A stretch of DNA of 64,000 nucleotides. Source: Herbivorax alkaliphila. GTDB taxonomy: Bacteria; Bacillota; Clostridia; Acetivibrionales; Acetivibrionaceae. Each line of letters opens with the position of its first letter. Position 1 is the stretch's first letter. A model generated the notes under the pieces. The model saw only the letters and a program-made list of their open reading frames with translations. It did not search any database and had not been told where the DNA came from. Shown piece after piece: positions 33,171-43,059 of the stretch. Made by a program: the position numbers and the translations under genes. The DNA is taken from assembly GCF_030848475.1 (NCBI RefSeq), contig NZ_JAVDDS010000001.1, forward strand, positions 150,334 to 214,333, given 5' to 3'.

Positions 33171-35321
33171 CTACTGCTTCATAGACAGTGATATTCTATT
33201 TCTTTTTGCATCAACCTCTAATATTTTTACCTTTACTATATCACCTACAGATACTACTTCCATTGGATTTTTAACATATCTGTCACTTAATTGTGATATA
33301 TGAACTAAACCGTCCTGATGAACTCCTATATCAACAAAAGCTCCAAAATCCGCAACATTTCTTACAGTACCTGTTAATTCCATGCCAGGTTTTAAATCTT
33401 TAATGTCAAGTACATCTGTTAAAAGTATTGGCTTTGGAAGTTCGTCTCTTGGATCTCTTCCAGGTTTTAAAAGCTCATTTATTATATCTCTAAGAGTGGG
33501 CACACCTACTCCTATCTCATCTGCTATACTGGATACACTTCTTTTATCTACTTCTGTATTAAATTTTGTAAGCTTTTTTTCTTTTACATCTTTTAGAGTA
33601 TAGCCCATTTTATCAATAAGTTTTTTGGCTGACTCGTACGATTCTGGATGTACTGAAGTATTGTCTAAAACATTGTCACCATCCTGTATCCTTAAAAAAC
33701 CTGCACATTGCTCATATGCTTTATCTCCAAGTTTTTTTACTTTTTTTAATTCTTTTCTGTTTTTAAATTTGCCATTAGTCGCTCTGTACTCAACTATATT
33801 TTTGGCAACAGCTGAGTTAACACCTGAAACATAGGATAAAAGAGAACTAGACGCTGTATTTAAATCTACTCCAACGCTGTTTACACAATCCTCCACCACT
33901 CCCTTCAATTCTTCTCCCAGTCTTTTTTGATTCATGTCATGCTGGTATTGTCCAACCCCTATTGCCTTTGGATCTATCTTCACAAGTTCTGCCAAAGGAT
34001 CTTGCAGTCTCCTTGCAATTGACACAGCACTTCTTAGCGAAACATCATATTCAGGAAATTCTTCTGCTGCAAGCTTTGAAGCCGAGTAGACAGATGCACC
34101 TGATTCACTGACTACCATATAATATACTTTTCTGTCCAGTTGCTTTATAAGATCTGCAACAAAAATTTCCGACTCCTTTGAAGCAGTTCCATTTCCAATA
34201 GAAATCAAGTCCACATTGTGTTTATCTATTAGACCGGATACAATCTCTTTTGCCTCTTTAGTCTTGTTTTGTGGAGGTGTGGGATAAACCACAGCCACAT
34301 CTAAAACTTTGCCGGTATCGTCAACCACAGCAATTTTACAACCTGTTCTATAGGCTGGGTCAAGCCCCATTACTGTTCTTCCCTTTACTGGAGGCTGAAG
34401 CAAAAGATTTTTTAAGTTTAAAGCAAAAACCTTCATGGCCTGTTCTTGAGCAGTTTCAGTAAGCTCATTTCTCACTTCTCTCTCAACTGAGGGAAATATT
34501 AAGCGATTATATGAATCTTCCAAAGCCTCTTCAACATACTTAGAAACAGGCACTGCTGGTTTTTTTATAACATTTCCTTTTAAATAGTTAATCACTTTTT
34601 CTTCAGGCACATCTAATTTTACCTGTAAAAAATCTTCTTTCTCCCCTCTGTTTAGGGCAAGAATCCTGTGCCTTGCAATTTTAGATACAGACTCTGAAAA
34701 ATCATAATACATCCTGTAAACAGAATCCTCTTCTTTTTTTGATTTTGATACAATCAAACCTGATTGTATAAATATCTTTCTTATATCCTTTCTAAATTTT
34801 GGATTATCCGAAATTTCCTCTGCAATTATATCCATTGCACCCTTTAGTACATCTTCAACTGAATTTACTCCCTTTTCATCGTCTATAAAAGTCTTTGCAA
34901 CATCATCAACATCTGCATTTAAATCACCTTGATCAAATATAATATTTGCCAGTGGTTCAAGACCTTTTTCTTTTGCAACTGTGGCTCTAGTTCTTCTCTT
35001 TGGTCTAAATGGTCTATATATATCATCAATTTCTTGCAAGGTCACAGCTTTTAAAAGGTTCTTCTCTATATCCTGTGTAAGATTTCCCTGCTCGTCAATT
35101 AATCGCTTAACTTCTTCCTTCCTCTCTTCGAGATTTCTCAAATAAACTAATCTTTCATGAAATTCTCTTAAAACCTGATCATCCAACTCGCCAGTCATTT
35201 CTTTTCTGTATCTAGCAATGAAAGGTATTGTGTTACCATCATCTATTAATTTAATTGTGTTTTCCAATTGAAAAGGTTTTAGTTTAAACTCTTTAATGAG
35301 TATTGAACTAATATCCGCCAT
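33171..35321 (-). CDS. tex: Tex-like RNA-binding transcription accessory protein
   Basis: This is a full-length Tex/YqgF-fold protein: the N-terminal helical Tex_N with TIPFIARYRKEMTGELDD, a YqgF-like RNase H domain around residues 320-450 (MGLDPAYRTGCKIAVVD), helix-hairpin-helix modules (SSSLLSYVSGVNSAVAKNIV) and a C-terminal S1 domain (GMELTGTVRNVADFGAFVDI to RISLSMKQ). Tex binds nucleic acids and affects transcription or virulence gene expression in several bacteria; its exact role is unsettled. I choose ATG 35321 (MADISSIL) with GGGAGG before it. R3 separates it from the upstream kinase gene. Confidence 0.95.
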   Translation of the reverse strand: MADISSILIKEFKLKPFQLENTIKLIDDGNTIPFIARYRKEMTGELDDQVLREFHERLVYLRNLEERKEEVKRLIDEQGNLTQDIEKNLLKAVTLQEIDDIYRPFRPKRRTRATVAKEKGLEPLANIIFDQGDLNADVDDVAKTFIDDEKGVNSVEDVLKGAMDIIAEEISDNPKFRKDIRKIFIQSGLIVSKSKKEEDSVYRMYYDFSESVSKIARHRILALNRGEKEDFLQVKLDVPEEKVINYLKGNVIKKPAVPVSKYVEEALEDSYNRLIFPSVEREVRNELTETAQEQAMKVFALNLKNLLLQPPVKGRTVMGLDPAYRTGCKIAVVDDTGKVLDVAVVYPTPPQNKTKEAKEIVSGLIDKHNVDLISIGNGTASKESEIFVADLIKQLDRKVYYMVVSESGASVYSASKLAAEEFPEYDVSLRSAVSIARRLQDPLAELVKIDPKAIGVGQYQHDMNQKRLGEELKGVVEDCVNSVGVDLNTASSSLLSYVSGVNSAVAKNIVEYRATNGKFKNRKELKKVKKLGDKAYEQCAGFLRIQDGDNVLDNTSVHPESYESAKKLIDKMGYTLKDVKEKKLTKFNTEVDKRSVSSIADEIGVGVPTLRDIINELLKPGRDPRDELPKPILLTDVLDIKDLKPGMELTGTVRNVADFGAFVDIGVHQDGLVHISQLSDRYVKNPMEVVSVGDIVKVKILEVDAKRNRISLSMKQ

Positions 35322-35347
35322 TAAAATCCTCCCTTGTTTTAACATGT

Positions 35348-35443
35348 CTTAGAAATAACTTTGTATTCTCAAGAACAAAATCCCAATGATTTAACGGGTT
35401 TTGGACAATGAAAATCGGATATTATTTCTTAGACATTGCTTAG
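35348..35443 (+). repeat. Dispersed ~95-bp palindromic repeat, copy R3
   Basis: Same orientation as R1: CTTAGAAATAAC at the left, TTTAACGGGTTTTGGACAAT in the middle, ATTATTTCTTAG and TGCTTAG at the right. It lies between the kinase stop and the tex start, on the same transcript direction. Confidence 0.8.
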
Positions 35444-35447
35444 TATA

Positions 35448-36383
35448 TCATGTAGATAATTTTTTAATATTTATACCTTTTGTTAATTCATAAACTTCTT
35501 GTCTATCAACCATTCCAACATTTATGTACTGTGCATTATTTACACCACATGCCATTGCAAGCCTTAAAGCCTCTTTTAAACTATACCCTTTTTTAAGCCC
35601 TGTAGCAAATCCTGCAACTAAAGAATCACCTGAACCAACTGTATTTATAACCTCTATATCAGGAACCTCTGCTAGGAAAGCTTCCTTTTCTGTCACTAAA
35701 ACAGCACCTTTTTCACCTAAAGATACTATTACTACTTTTATTCCATCTGCAATAATTTCACCACATACTTTTAATATTAAATCAACAGTGTCAATTTTTT
35801 TTGCTGCTAAAATCTGCAATTCTCTAATGTTCGGTTTTATCATATAGGGCTTCGCTTTAGCACCTTCTTTTAAAACTTCACCACTTGTATCAAGAATTAC
35901 CGGTATGTTTTCTTGCTTGGCATTTTCAATAATCAGGGCATAAAAATCCTTAGGACATCCATTTGGAAGTCCACCAGATAAAACAAGAACTTCAGTACAT
36001 TTTATTATTTCATTAAAATTTATAAGAAATTTATCTAAATCTTTTGAAGTAACAGAAAAGCCTTTTTCTAAAATTTCTGTTTCAGTTTTATTTTTTTTAT
36101 CTATTATATTGATATTTGTCCTTGTTTCCCCTTTTACCTCAACAAAATTCACGCTAACACCAAGGTCTGTCATTTGGTTTTCAATCCAATCGCCTTCTTG
36201 ACCACCTTTAAACCCTGTAGTTAATACTTTTTCATCAAGTATTTTGACCACTCTTGCAACATTTATTCCTTTACCGCCTGCAGATTTCACAGGCTCACCT
36301 GCTCTAAACATTTTTCCAGATTTAAAATCTTCAATGAAATATATTTTATCAACAGCAGGATTTAACGCAACTGTAGTTATCAT
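35448..36383 (-). CDS. PfkB-family sugar-phosphate kinase (1-phosphofructokinase type)
   Basis: The 311-residue protein has the 1-phosphofructokinase/tagatose-6-phosphate kinase layout: N-terminal ALNPAVDKIYFI, GGKGINVARV at the substrate loop, and the C-terminal PfkB signature NTVGSGDSLVAGFATG with the catalytic aspartate. FruK phosphorylates fructose-1-phosphate and works with a fructose PTS, while LacC uses tagatose-6-phosphate. No PTS component, FruR regulator or tagatose aldolase is adjacent, so the substrate cannot be settled. It is followed by R3 and tex. The start ATG has AGGGG upstream. Confidence 0.87.
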   Translation of the reverse strand: MITTVALNPAVDKIYFIEDFKSGKMFRAGEPVKSAGGKGINVARVVKILDEKVLTTGFKGGQEGDWIENQMTDLGVSVNFVEVKGETRTNINIIDKKNKTETEILEKGFSVTSKDLDKFLINFNEIIKCTEVLVLSGGLPNGCPKDFYALIIENAKQENIPVILDTSGEVLKEGAKAKPYMIKPNIRELQILAAKKIDTVDLILKVCGEIIADGIKVVIVSLGEKGAVLVTEKEAFLAEVPDIEVINTVGSGDSLVAGFATGLKKGYSLKEALRLAMACGVNNAQYINVGMVDRQEVYELTKGINIKKLST

Positions 36384-36435
36384 AATTACCCCTTTAAAAA
36401 AACAATTTTTTAAAATTATATCATAAATTTATGTT

Positions 36436-38886
36436 CTATTTTTCTGAATTTATAATTACCTTTATTTTTTCTAAATATTTTTCAGAAATTTCCTCTGCAA
36501 TTTCAGGATTGTCTCCTTCTGAATAAACTCTACAAAGAGGCATATCAGCATCTGGCAATACAAGCACCCATCCATTTTCAAAGATAAACTTAACCCCGTC
36601 TAACAATTCAACCTTTTCACCATTTTTTTCAGTTATTAGAGTTCTCATAACACGTCCCTTTAACTCCCATGGACAGAAGATTTTTTTCTTGCTCAAATGG
36701 AACTCTGGAATTTCATTAAGAGATTCTGTCAAAGTCGTATCTTCTATACACAAGTACTCAATTATCTTTACAAGACCAGCTAATGCATCGAAATTGAGCA
36801 GGAATTGGTTCATATTTTTTCTGTTTTTAAATAAATTATAATTTAGCATCTGTTCCATTACTGCCTGAGGAGAAGTTTTTGTTCTGACTATTTTCCCATC
36901 AAATTTATCCGCTATATCTTCAATTACAGATGGTGCAGTAATAGGTACAGCAACCTTAGAATTTGGAGACACTCTAAATGTAATTAAAGATGTCAGTGCG
37001 ATAAATAAATCATCTTCTACAACATTGCCATACTTGTCTATAAGAGCAAGTGCCTCTCCATTACTGTCTATAAAAGCTGCAAAACTTGCACCACTGCTGT
37101 TTATCTCATCTACAATTGCAGTGTGTTCACTTAAATTTGCAGAAGAAAAGCTGGCAACTTTACATCCTAAATCTGTTAACATAGGTACCACAATAGATAT
37201 TACAAAATCAGAAGGAGAAACAATGCACAGTTTAGGCGGATTTTCTCTTATAGTTTCCACATCTACCTCATTTAAAATAGATCTTACATAATAGTTTTTA
37301 AAATCAGTTATATTGTTAAGTCGGCTGATTTCTTCTCCTGAACACCGCTTAAAATCTTCACGGAAAAAAGAATTTTCAATTTTTCTTTCCATTACTCTGC
37401 TTATACTTGCACCCTTAGCATCCATAAAGTCAACTTTTAATTTGTTTGGATTATCATCACTAATCTTTATATGTATTCCACCTTCTACCGACAAAAAACT
37501 TATCGCATGCCGTGATATTGGAGTAAGAAGGCTACTTAAGTTAAAAACCTCAACACCTACCGACAAAATACCTGATATAAAAGCATGCTTAAACATTCTT
37601 GCTGAACTTGATGTGGTTGAACTAACAACAACTTTTGAACCCTTTTTTAAAGTTGAACCATAAGCAGCTCCTAATCTAGTGGCAAATTCTGGAGATATGT
37701 CCACATTAATTATACCTGACAGACCATTTTCCCCAAAAACACCTCTAGAATGTTTTGAACCCCAAATTATATTTCTATCCACCACTGCCAAAGGCTCAAC
37801 AGTTTTTTGAGGCCATATTTTAACATTAGGTTTTATAATTACTCTTTCATTAATTGTAGAACTGTCTCCCACCACTGCATTTTCGTAAACATGAACATAA
37901 TGTTTAAGGTTAGATTTATTGCACAATATGGCTCCTCTAATTTGAGAACCATGTTCTACATAATTGCCATCCCAGACAACACTTCTCTTTAAAGAAACAT
38001 CATCTTCAATAACATTATTATTGCCTATTGTGCTTAAGCTATCAACTACAGCACCTTTGCCAATCTTACAGTTTTCACCTATTAGACAAGGTGGATTAAT
38101 GGTAGCACTTGGATTAATGGTAGTTCCACTTCCCACTAGCACCCCCGGCTTTATTTCTGTTGCATTTATATTAAGATTAATCTTTTTTTCTAAAACATCA
38201 TAATGAGCTTGGAGATATGCATGAAGATCCCCTATATCACACCAATAATCATCCATTATATATCCAAAAATAGGCTCTTTTTTTCTCAAAAGCATCGGGA
38301 ATAAATCCTTGCTAAAATCTACTTTGGTATCTTTTTTGAGATACTTTAAAACTTTAGGTTCTAAAATATAGGTTCCTGTATTAACAGTATCACTAAAAAC
38401 TTCTCCCCAGCTTGGTTTTTCTAAAAAGCCTTCAATATTGCCATCTTTATTTGTTATAACAACACCATATTCTAAGGGAACATCGACTCTTGTAAGGACA
38501 AGCGTAGATAATGACTTTTTCATTTTGTGAAATTTAATCGCCTTTGTAATATCCATATTAGTAAGAGAATCTCCACTAATTACGATAAATGTTTCATCTA
38601 AAAACTCTTCAGCATTTTTTACACTTCCAGCTGTCCCCAGCGGAATGTCTTCAGTAAAGTAATGAAGATTTACTCCAAAATTAGAACCATTACCAAAATA
38701 GTCTTTAATTTTTTGTGGTAGATACATTAAAGTAACACCTATTTCTGTAATTCCATGTGATTTTAAAAGATTAATAATATGTTCCATAATAGGAGCATTC
38801 ATCACAGGAACTAAAGGTTTAGGCATATCACAAGTAAGCGGCCTTAACCTTGAACCTTCTCCACCTGCCATGATTACAGCTTTCAT
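36436..38886 (-). CDS. NDP-sugar pyrophosphorylase fused to a degenerate phosphomannomutase
   Basis: Residues 1-235 are an NTP_transferase: [27 protein letters not shown] and the [10 protein letters not shown] metal motif. Residues about 245-375 are left-handed beta-helix repeats (hexapeptides such as [18 protein letters not shown]). The remainder has a phosphomannomutase/phosphoglucomutase shape but altered active sites: the phosphoserine loop is IKISDDNP (canonical ITASHNP) and the metal loop FIDSNGEAL (canonical DxDxDR). Two-part proteins of this kind are annotated as mannose-1-phosphate guanylyltransferases in Clostridia and Cyanobacteria. I infer that the first half is active and the second regulatory or structural. 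The start is ATG 38886; the ATG 12 bp upstream is too close to the ribosome site. Confidence 0.87.
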   Translation of the reverse strand: MKAVIMAGGEGSRLRPLTCDMPKPLVPVMNAPIMEHIINLLKSHGITEIGVTLMYLPQKIKDYFGNGSNFGVNLHYFTEDIPLGTAGSVKNAEEFLDETFIVISGDSLTNMDITKAIKFHKMKKSLSTLVLTRVDVPLEYGVVITNKDGNIEGFLEKPSWGEVFSDTVNTGTYILEPKVLKYLKKDTKVDFSKDLFPMLLRKKEPIFGYIMDDYWCDIGDLHAYLQAHYDVLEKKINLNINATEIKPGVLVGSGTTINPSATINPPCLIGENCKIGKGAVVDSLSTIGNNNVIEDDVSLKRSVVWDGNYVEHGSQIRGAILCNKSNLKHYVHVYENAVVGDSSTINERVIIKPNVKIWPQKTVEPLAVVDRNIIWGSKHSRGVFGENGLSGIINVDISPEFATRLGAAYGSTLKKGSKVVVSSTTSSSARMFKHAFISGILSVGVEVFNLSSLLTPISRHAISFLSVEGGIHIKISDDNPNKLKVDFMDAKGASISRVMERKIENSFFREDFKRCSGEEISRLNNITDFKNYYVRSILNEVDVETIRENPPKLCIVSPSDFVISIVVPMLTDLGCKVASFSSANLSEHTAIVDEINSSGASFAAFIDSNGEALALIDKYGNVVEDDLFIALTSLITFRVSPNSKVAVPITAPSVIEDIADKFDGKIVRTKTSPQAVMEQMLNYNLFKNRKNMNQFLLNFDALAGLVKIIEYLCIEDTTLTESLNEIPEFHLSKKKIFCPWELKGRVMRTLITEKNGEKVELLDGVKFIFENGWVLVLPDADMPLCRVYSEGDNPEIAEEISEKYLEKIKVIINSEK

Positions 38887-38898
38887 TTTAAAGCTCAT

Positions 38899-39174
38899 CC
38901 TTTCACTTTTCTGTTCTTTATCAAATCCAGTATAACTACATAAATTCTTAATTTTATCTTATCCCAAAACTCCACCTTCTATAAACCAGAATTCCTCTTA
39001 TAACCTTTAGATAGACTAGGATTTACAAAAACCATTTTTGTTATAATTTTGCATCACATCTCCGTCTTGCACCTAGCATCGCCATCTTTTTAAATAAATA
39101 GCAAAACATTTTTTTAACCTTACAATTATTACATTCATATAATCAAGGATATAAGTTTTATTGCTTAATAACGG
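38899..39174. other. Intergenic, nothing recognised
   Basis: AT-rich spacer upstream of the pyrophosphorylase gene. I see no open frame, repeat or terminator; the divergent R4 repeat begins right after it. Confidence 0.4.
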
Positions 39175-39269
39175 CTAAGAAATAACTCCCATTCTCATCG
39201 TCCAAAACCCGTTAAATCATTGGGATTTTGTCCTTAAAAATAGGGCATTATTTCTAAGGCATTGCTTAG
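39175..39269 (+). repeat. Dispersed ~95-bp palindromic repeat, copy R4
   Basis: Same orientation as R2: CTAAGAAATAAC, ATTCTCATCGTCCAAAACCC, GGGATTTTGTCC, ATTATTTCTAAGG, ending TTGCTTAG. It is the closest to a consensus copy and lies in a divergent intergenic region. Confidence 0.8.
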
Positions 39270-39517
39270 TGGATAAATAGGAAATAAATATATTATTTTA
39301 GCCAAGCTATAAATTATTATATTCAATAAAACTCAAAAAAATCCTTTATTATTAAGGTAAAAATTTATGTTTATTTTGCCAATTATACTTTACTTCTATC
39401 TAATAATTTTATAAAATATACGCATAAGCTTGTTTCGCCTATGAAATATATACATGAGTTAATAGATAAATACATATTTTTTGTGTTTATTATACAGGCG
39501 TAAAATGATACAATGGT

Positions 39518-39624
39518 GTTGCTGAATTCTCCAAACCACACTAATTGGGGAAACGAGGTAAAAATGTGAGGTCAAATCTTATCTTACAAAAGAAAAAACT
39601 TACTATTTAAACTCGTAAGCAAAA
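39518..39624 (+). promoter_or_regulatory. Candidate divergent c-di-AMP (ydaO-type) riboswitch
   Basis: GTTGCTGAATTCTCCAA, then TTGGGGAAAC, then GTGAGGTCAAATC, and a 3' block AAACTCGTAAGCAA follow the order of ydaO-yuaA conserved elements (GCTGAAT, GGGGAACC, GGGGTGAATC, TAACCTCGTAAGC). TTGCT at the 5' side pairs with AGCAA at the 3' side (P1), and TCTCCAA pairs with TTGGGGA. The central segment is shorter and more AT-rich than in canonical examples. The downstream gene encodes a peptidoglycan-binding protein, a typical ydaO target. An extended -10 (TGATACAAT) ends at 39514, just upstream. Confidence 0.5.
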
Positions 39625-39650
39625 ACACAAAAGAGGGGGGATTATTTTCA

Positions 39651-40730
39651 ATGTTAAAAAAATCTGTTCTATTTGTAGTGGTATTATCTGTTTTAATTTT
39701 TAGCTTTTCTGTTAGTACTTTGTCTGCTTCAGCTCAATCTAGCTTGCTTAGAGAGGGTATGACTGGAAATAATGTTTCAGAACTTCAAAGAGACTTAAAT
39801 ACCTTAGGATATTTAAATGTAAATCCTACAGGCTATTATGGCTCTCTTACAAAAGCAGCTGTAGTAAGACTACAGAGCGAGCACGGAGCTGAGCAAGATG
39901 GAATTGCAGGCCCTATAACATTTTCTATAATAAACAGATTGCTAAATGAACAGACCAGTGCTACAAGATCGAGCAGTAACGACCTATTAAGAGAAGGTAT
40001 GAGAGGATCCAGCGTTACAGCTTTACAACAAGATTTAAAATCACTGGGGTACTTACACGTAAATCCTACGGGATACTTTGGAACTCTTACTAAAAGTGCT
40101 GTAATAGGACTTCAGGCTGATAATGGAATTGCACAAGATGGCATTGCCGGCCCTGATACAATGTCTGTAATAAACAGACTTTCACAGGGGACAAGTGCTG
40201 ATGCTAGCACTGCATCTCAAACAGCTACAAGGTCTACTACAAGAACTAATTATTTAGTTTCATGGTTTGGAGGAGCAGAAAATATTTTAAAAATAGGCAG
40301 TACAGCAGAAGTTTATGACATTGGGACAGGGCGCACATTTAATATAAAAAGAACATATGGCTATAACCACGCAGACGTGGAGACACTTACAGCAGAAGAT
40401 ACAAGGATAATGCTAGAGATTTATGGCGGTTCATGGAGTTGGGCAAGAAGACCTATTATTGTTAATGTTAATGGACGTAAAATGGCAGCTTCTATGGCGG
40501 GCATGCCCCATGCAGGTGTCGATGACTTGCCTGCAAATGCATATGTACAATCAAGAAGTGGAGGATTCGGCCCAGGGTACAATCTTGATGCAGTAAAGGG
40601 CAACGATATGGATGGTGTGTTTGATATTCATTTCTTAAACAGTAGAACTCACGGCACAAACCGAGTTGATACAAATCACCAAGACGCAGTTAGGACTGCA
40701 GCAAAATGGGCTGAGAAAAACAATTTCTAG
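39651..40730 (+). CDS. Secreted protein with two peptidoglycan-binding domains
   Basis: A signal peptide (1-28, ending STLSASAQS) is followed by two PG_binding_1 repeats, about residues 32-100 and 112-180. They are nearly identical in pattern (LLREGMTGNNVSELQRDLNTLGYL and LLREGMRGSSVTALQQDLKSLGYL). The C-terminal domain (about 200-358) starts YLVSWFGGAENIL and ends GVFDIHFLNSRTHGTNRVD, with conserved His and Asp residues. I have met it in other clostridial PG-binding proteins but cannot name its activity; it could be a cell-wall enzyme. The ribosome site GAGGGGGGA precedes the ATG. It is expressed alone beneath the candidate riboswitch, which fits c-di-AMP control of wall metabolism. Confidence 0.87.
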   Translation: MLKKSVLFVVVLSVLIFSFSVSTLSASAQSSLLREGMTGNNVSELQRDLNTLGYLNVNPTGYYGSLTKAAVVRLQSEHGAEQDGIAGPITFSIINRLLNEQTSATRSSSNDLLREGMRGSSVTALQQDLKSLGYLHVNPTGYFGTLTKSAVIGLQADNGIAQDGIAGPDTMSVINRLSQGTSADASTASQTATRSTTRTNYLVSWFGGAENILKIGSTAEVYDIGTGRTFNIKRTYGYNHADVETLTAEDTRIMLEIYGGSWSWARRPIIVNVNGRKMAASMAGMPHAGVDDLPANAYVQSRSGGFGPGYNLDAVKGNDMDGVFDIHFLNSRTHGTNRVDTNHQDAVRTAAKWAEKNNF

Positions 40731-40743
40731 GTATATATAAATA

Positions 40744-40807
40744 TTTACAGACTCTAAACTACAAAATTTTAGTTTCTGTAATGTTCTTCTTTACATTATT
40801 TACAGGG
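40744..40807 (+). mobile_element. Half copy of the MITE
   Basis: ACTCTAAACT and TTTTAGTTTCTGTAATGTTC match the right arm of the MITE at 9288-9340 (CTCTAAACTGCG, ACTTTAGTTTCTGGAAT, TTCTTCACATT). The left arm is missing. Confidence 0.65.
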
Positions 40808-40969
40808 CATCTCTACAAGGGTTGCCCTGTTTAAATGTCTTTAAAGCCCTTTAAAGAATAACGCCGCTTATGAGTATATAGCTTTAGAATTAATGCATTT
40901 TTTGTTTCTATGTTTTTTTGATGTGGTATATATTATACTTAAAGATAATACCAAAAATGAGGTGATGTT

Positions 40970-42166
40970 TTGCGTTACGTAATTCTTGGCAATGGTGCTG
41001 CAGGATTTTCGGCTGCAGAAAAGATTAGAAACTTAGATAACTCAAGTGAAATAACCATAATTAGCACTGAAAATGTACCTGTATACACTAAATTTTTACT
41101 TCCCGATTATGTAGGGGGCAAATTAACCAAAGAAAAGCTTTTTTTGAGAGATTTTAAAAATTATAAAGATAATAGAATACGTCTTATGCTAAATCAAAAA
41201 CTTGATAATATTGATGTTGTAAGCAAATGTATAAAACTTGCTGATCAAGTCAGCGTAAAGTATGATAAACTTCTCTTAGCAACTGGTGCTAAGCCTGTAA
41301 TTCCTAAAATTAATGGCGTGGAAAACTCAAACTACCTTACTATAAATTCTATCAACGATGCAGATGTTATGAAAAACAAGGCATCTAAAGGGAAAAATGC
41401 AGTAATCATTGGTGGAGGCCTTACAGGTATTGAAACTGCTTATGGATTGAAACGTCTTGGAATGAATGTCACTATTGTTGAAAGAGAAAATTCTATGCTT
41501 CCCCAACATCTTGATAAAACATGTGCAGAAATTCTTGCAAAACGAATCCAAAAAGATGGCATAAATATTTTACTTTCTAAAAATATTAACTCGATAAATT
41601 CTAAAAAAGAAAATTTCTTAGAATTTTCAGATGGTGAAAAATTAAATTACCATATGCTTATTATTGCTATAGGAACAAGACCAGATCTTGATATCGTGAA
41701 GGGAACAGGAATTAAGTGCCAGAGAGGAATAATTGTAAATCAATATTTGGAATCATCAGTTAAAGATATTTATGCAGCTGGAGATATTGCAGAACTTGCA
41801 ATTAATCAATCAAATGGCTATGCTTCCAGATATATATGGGCTAACGCTCTAGCTCAAGGGAAATGTGCCGCATTTAACATGGTTGGCCAATTAAAAGAAT
41901 TTTCAAATTCTGAAGCTGCCAATAATGCTGTAAGATTAAGAGATGTACCTCTTATTTCAATGGGTCTTGTAAAACCTGATGAAAAAGATTTTGAGATAGC
42001 GGTAAACTTTGACAAACATTCTAACGTATATAAAAAAATAATTTTAAAAGATAATAAGGTTAAAGGAATGATTTTTTTCGGTGATGTAAAAACTGGAAAC
42101 ACAATTGCGAATTATATACGAAAAGATAAGGATATTTCTGATATTAAACATTTGATTTTTTTCTGA
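40970..42166 (+). CDS. NAD(P)/FAD-dependent oxidoreductase (nitrite/rubredoxin reductase type)
   Basis: This Pyr_redox_2 flavoprotein has two Rossmann motifs: VILGNGAAGFSAA at the N-terminus for FAD and VIIGGGLTGIETAYGLKRLG near residue 145 for the nucleotide. YAAGDIAEL near the C-terminus closes the FAD site. No extra iron-sulfur or rubredoxin domain is attached. Relatives reduce rubredoxin, ferredoxin-like proteins or act in oxygen and peroxide defence in anaerobes; the acceptor is not known. It begins with TTG at 40970 after GAGGTGATG. The following methyltransferase is about 120 bp downstream, with its own ribosome site, so cotranscription is uncertain. Confidence 0.88.
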   Translation: MRYVILGNGAAGFSAAEKIRNLDNSSEITIISTENVPVYTKFLLPDYVGGKLTKEKLFLRDFKNYKDNRIRLMLNQKLDNIDVVSKCIKLADQVSVKYDKLLLATGAKPVIPKINGVENSNYLTINSINDADVMKNKASKGKNAVIIGGGLTGIETAYGLKRLGMNVTIVERENSMLPQHLDKTCAEILAKRIQKDGINILLSKNINSINSKKENFLEFSDGEKLNYHMLIIAIGTRPDLDIVKGTGIKCQRGIIVNQYLESSVKDIYAAGDIAELAINQSNGYASRYIWANALAQGKCAAFNMVGQLKEFSNSEAANNAVRLRDVPLISMGLVKPDEKDFEIAVNFDKHSNVYKKIILKDNKVKGMIFFGDVKTGNTIANYIRKDKDISDIKHLIFF

Positions 42167-42287
42167 CAGTAAATAATCAGGCAGCACTCCCCTTAGTTAA
42201 GTTTTAATGCTAGGGGATACTAGAAGCATTTAATATATATACCCGATTTAAAACTGTACTTTTAGAATATGGGATAAAGGTGATATA

Positions 42288-43013
42288 ATGGGTTTTTATG
42301 ATGAGATAAGTAAATACTATGACTATATCTTTCCTGCAAATAAGGCACAGATGTTATTTTTGCAAAACTTACTTACAAAAGATCAAAAAACTGTCCTTGA
42401 TGTTGCATGCGGTTCAGGAAACTACTCTATTGAGCTTGCAAAAGCTGGGTATGACGTTACCGCCATTGATTCTACAAAAGAAATGATAGAAAAATTACGC
42501 CAAAAAGCACAAAAAGAAAAACTTAATATAAAAAGTTATATATGTGATATGAGAGAAATTATAAATATTTCACCTCTTAAATATCACTTAATATTTTGTA
42601 TTGGAAATTCAATTGTTCATTTAAACAGCATAGAAGAAATAACAGACGTATTAAGACAAATGAAAAGTCTTCTAAATAAAAATGGTTCTTTAGTTTTACA
42701 AATAATAAATTACGACAGAATAATAAATTTTGGTGTAACTGAACTTCCTAAGATAGAAAATAAAGATATAGGACTTGAATTTGAAAGAAAATATGAATTT
42801 TCAAAAGATAAAAACATAATAAACTTCAATACCAAACTAAAAGTTAAAGAAGGGGTTTATAGAAATTCCATAGAACTGCTTCCAATAAAGAGCCTAGAAT
42901 TTGAAAATATCCTGTTAAACGCAGGGTTTAAGACCTACAAGTTTTATGGAGATTTTAATTACTCTCCTTATAATGAAAAATCATATATACTTTTGCTGGA
43001 GGTTAGAAATTAG
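42288..43013 (+). CDS. Class I SAM-dependent methyltransferase
   Basis: This 241-residue protein has the Rossmann methyltransferase motifs: VLDVACGSGNYSIELAKAG (motif I), DVTAIDSTKEMIEKLRQKA (acidic residue that binds the ribose), then YICDMREI and FCIGNSIVHL (motif IV region). The type (Methyltransf_25) includes enzymes acting on small metabolites, but the substrate cannot be read from the sequence. The ribosome site AAAGGTGA is well placed. The last codons run into a series of 7-bp tandem repeats, so the C-terminus may have been altered recently. Confidence 0.87.
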   Translation: MGFYDEISKYYDYIFPANKAQMLFLQNLLTKDQKTVLDVACGSGNYSIELAKAGYDVTAIDSTKEMIEKLRQKAQKEKLNIKSYICDMREIINISPLKYHLIFCIGNSIVHLNSIEEITDVLRQMKSLLNKNGSLVLQIINYDRIINFGVTELPKIENKDIGLEFERKYEFSKDKNIINFNTKLKVKEGVYRNSIELLPIKSLEFENILLNAGFKTYKFYGDFNYSPYNEKSYILLLEVRN

Positions 43014-43054
43014 AGGTTAGAGGTTAGAGATTAGAGGTTAGAGGTTAGAGATTG
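42999..43054 (+). repeat. Tandem heptamer repeats (RTTAGAG)n
   Basis: About seven imperfect copies of GTTAGAG/ATTAGAG occur in a row, starting within the last codons of the methyltransferase gene and running past its stop. Confidence 0.85.
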
Positions 43055-43059
43055 AAAAT

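Noticed and set aside
36436..38886. Active phosphomannomutase
   Set aside because: The phosphoserine and metal loops are degenerate.
42999..43054. CRISPR array
   Set aside because: The 7-bp units are contiguous without spacers; this is a simple tandem repeat.
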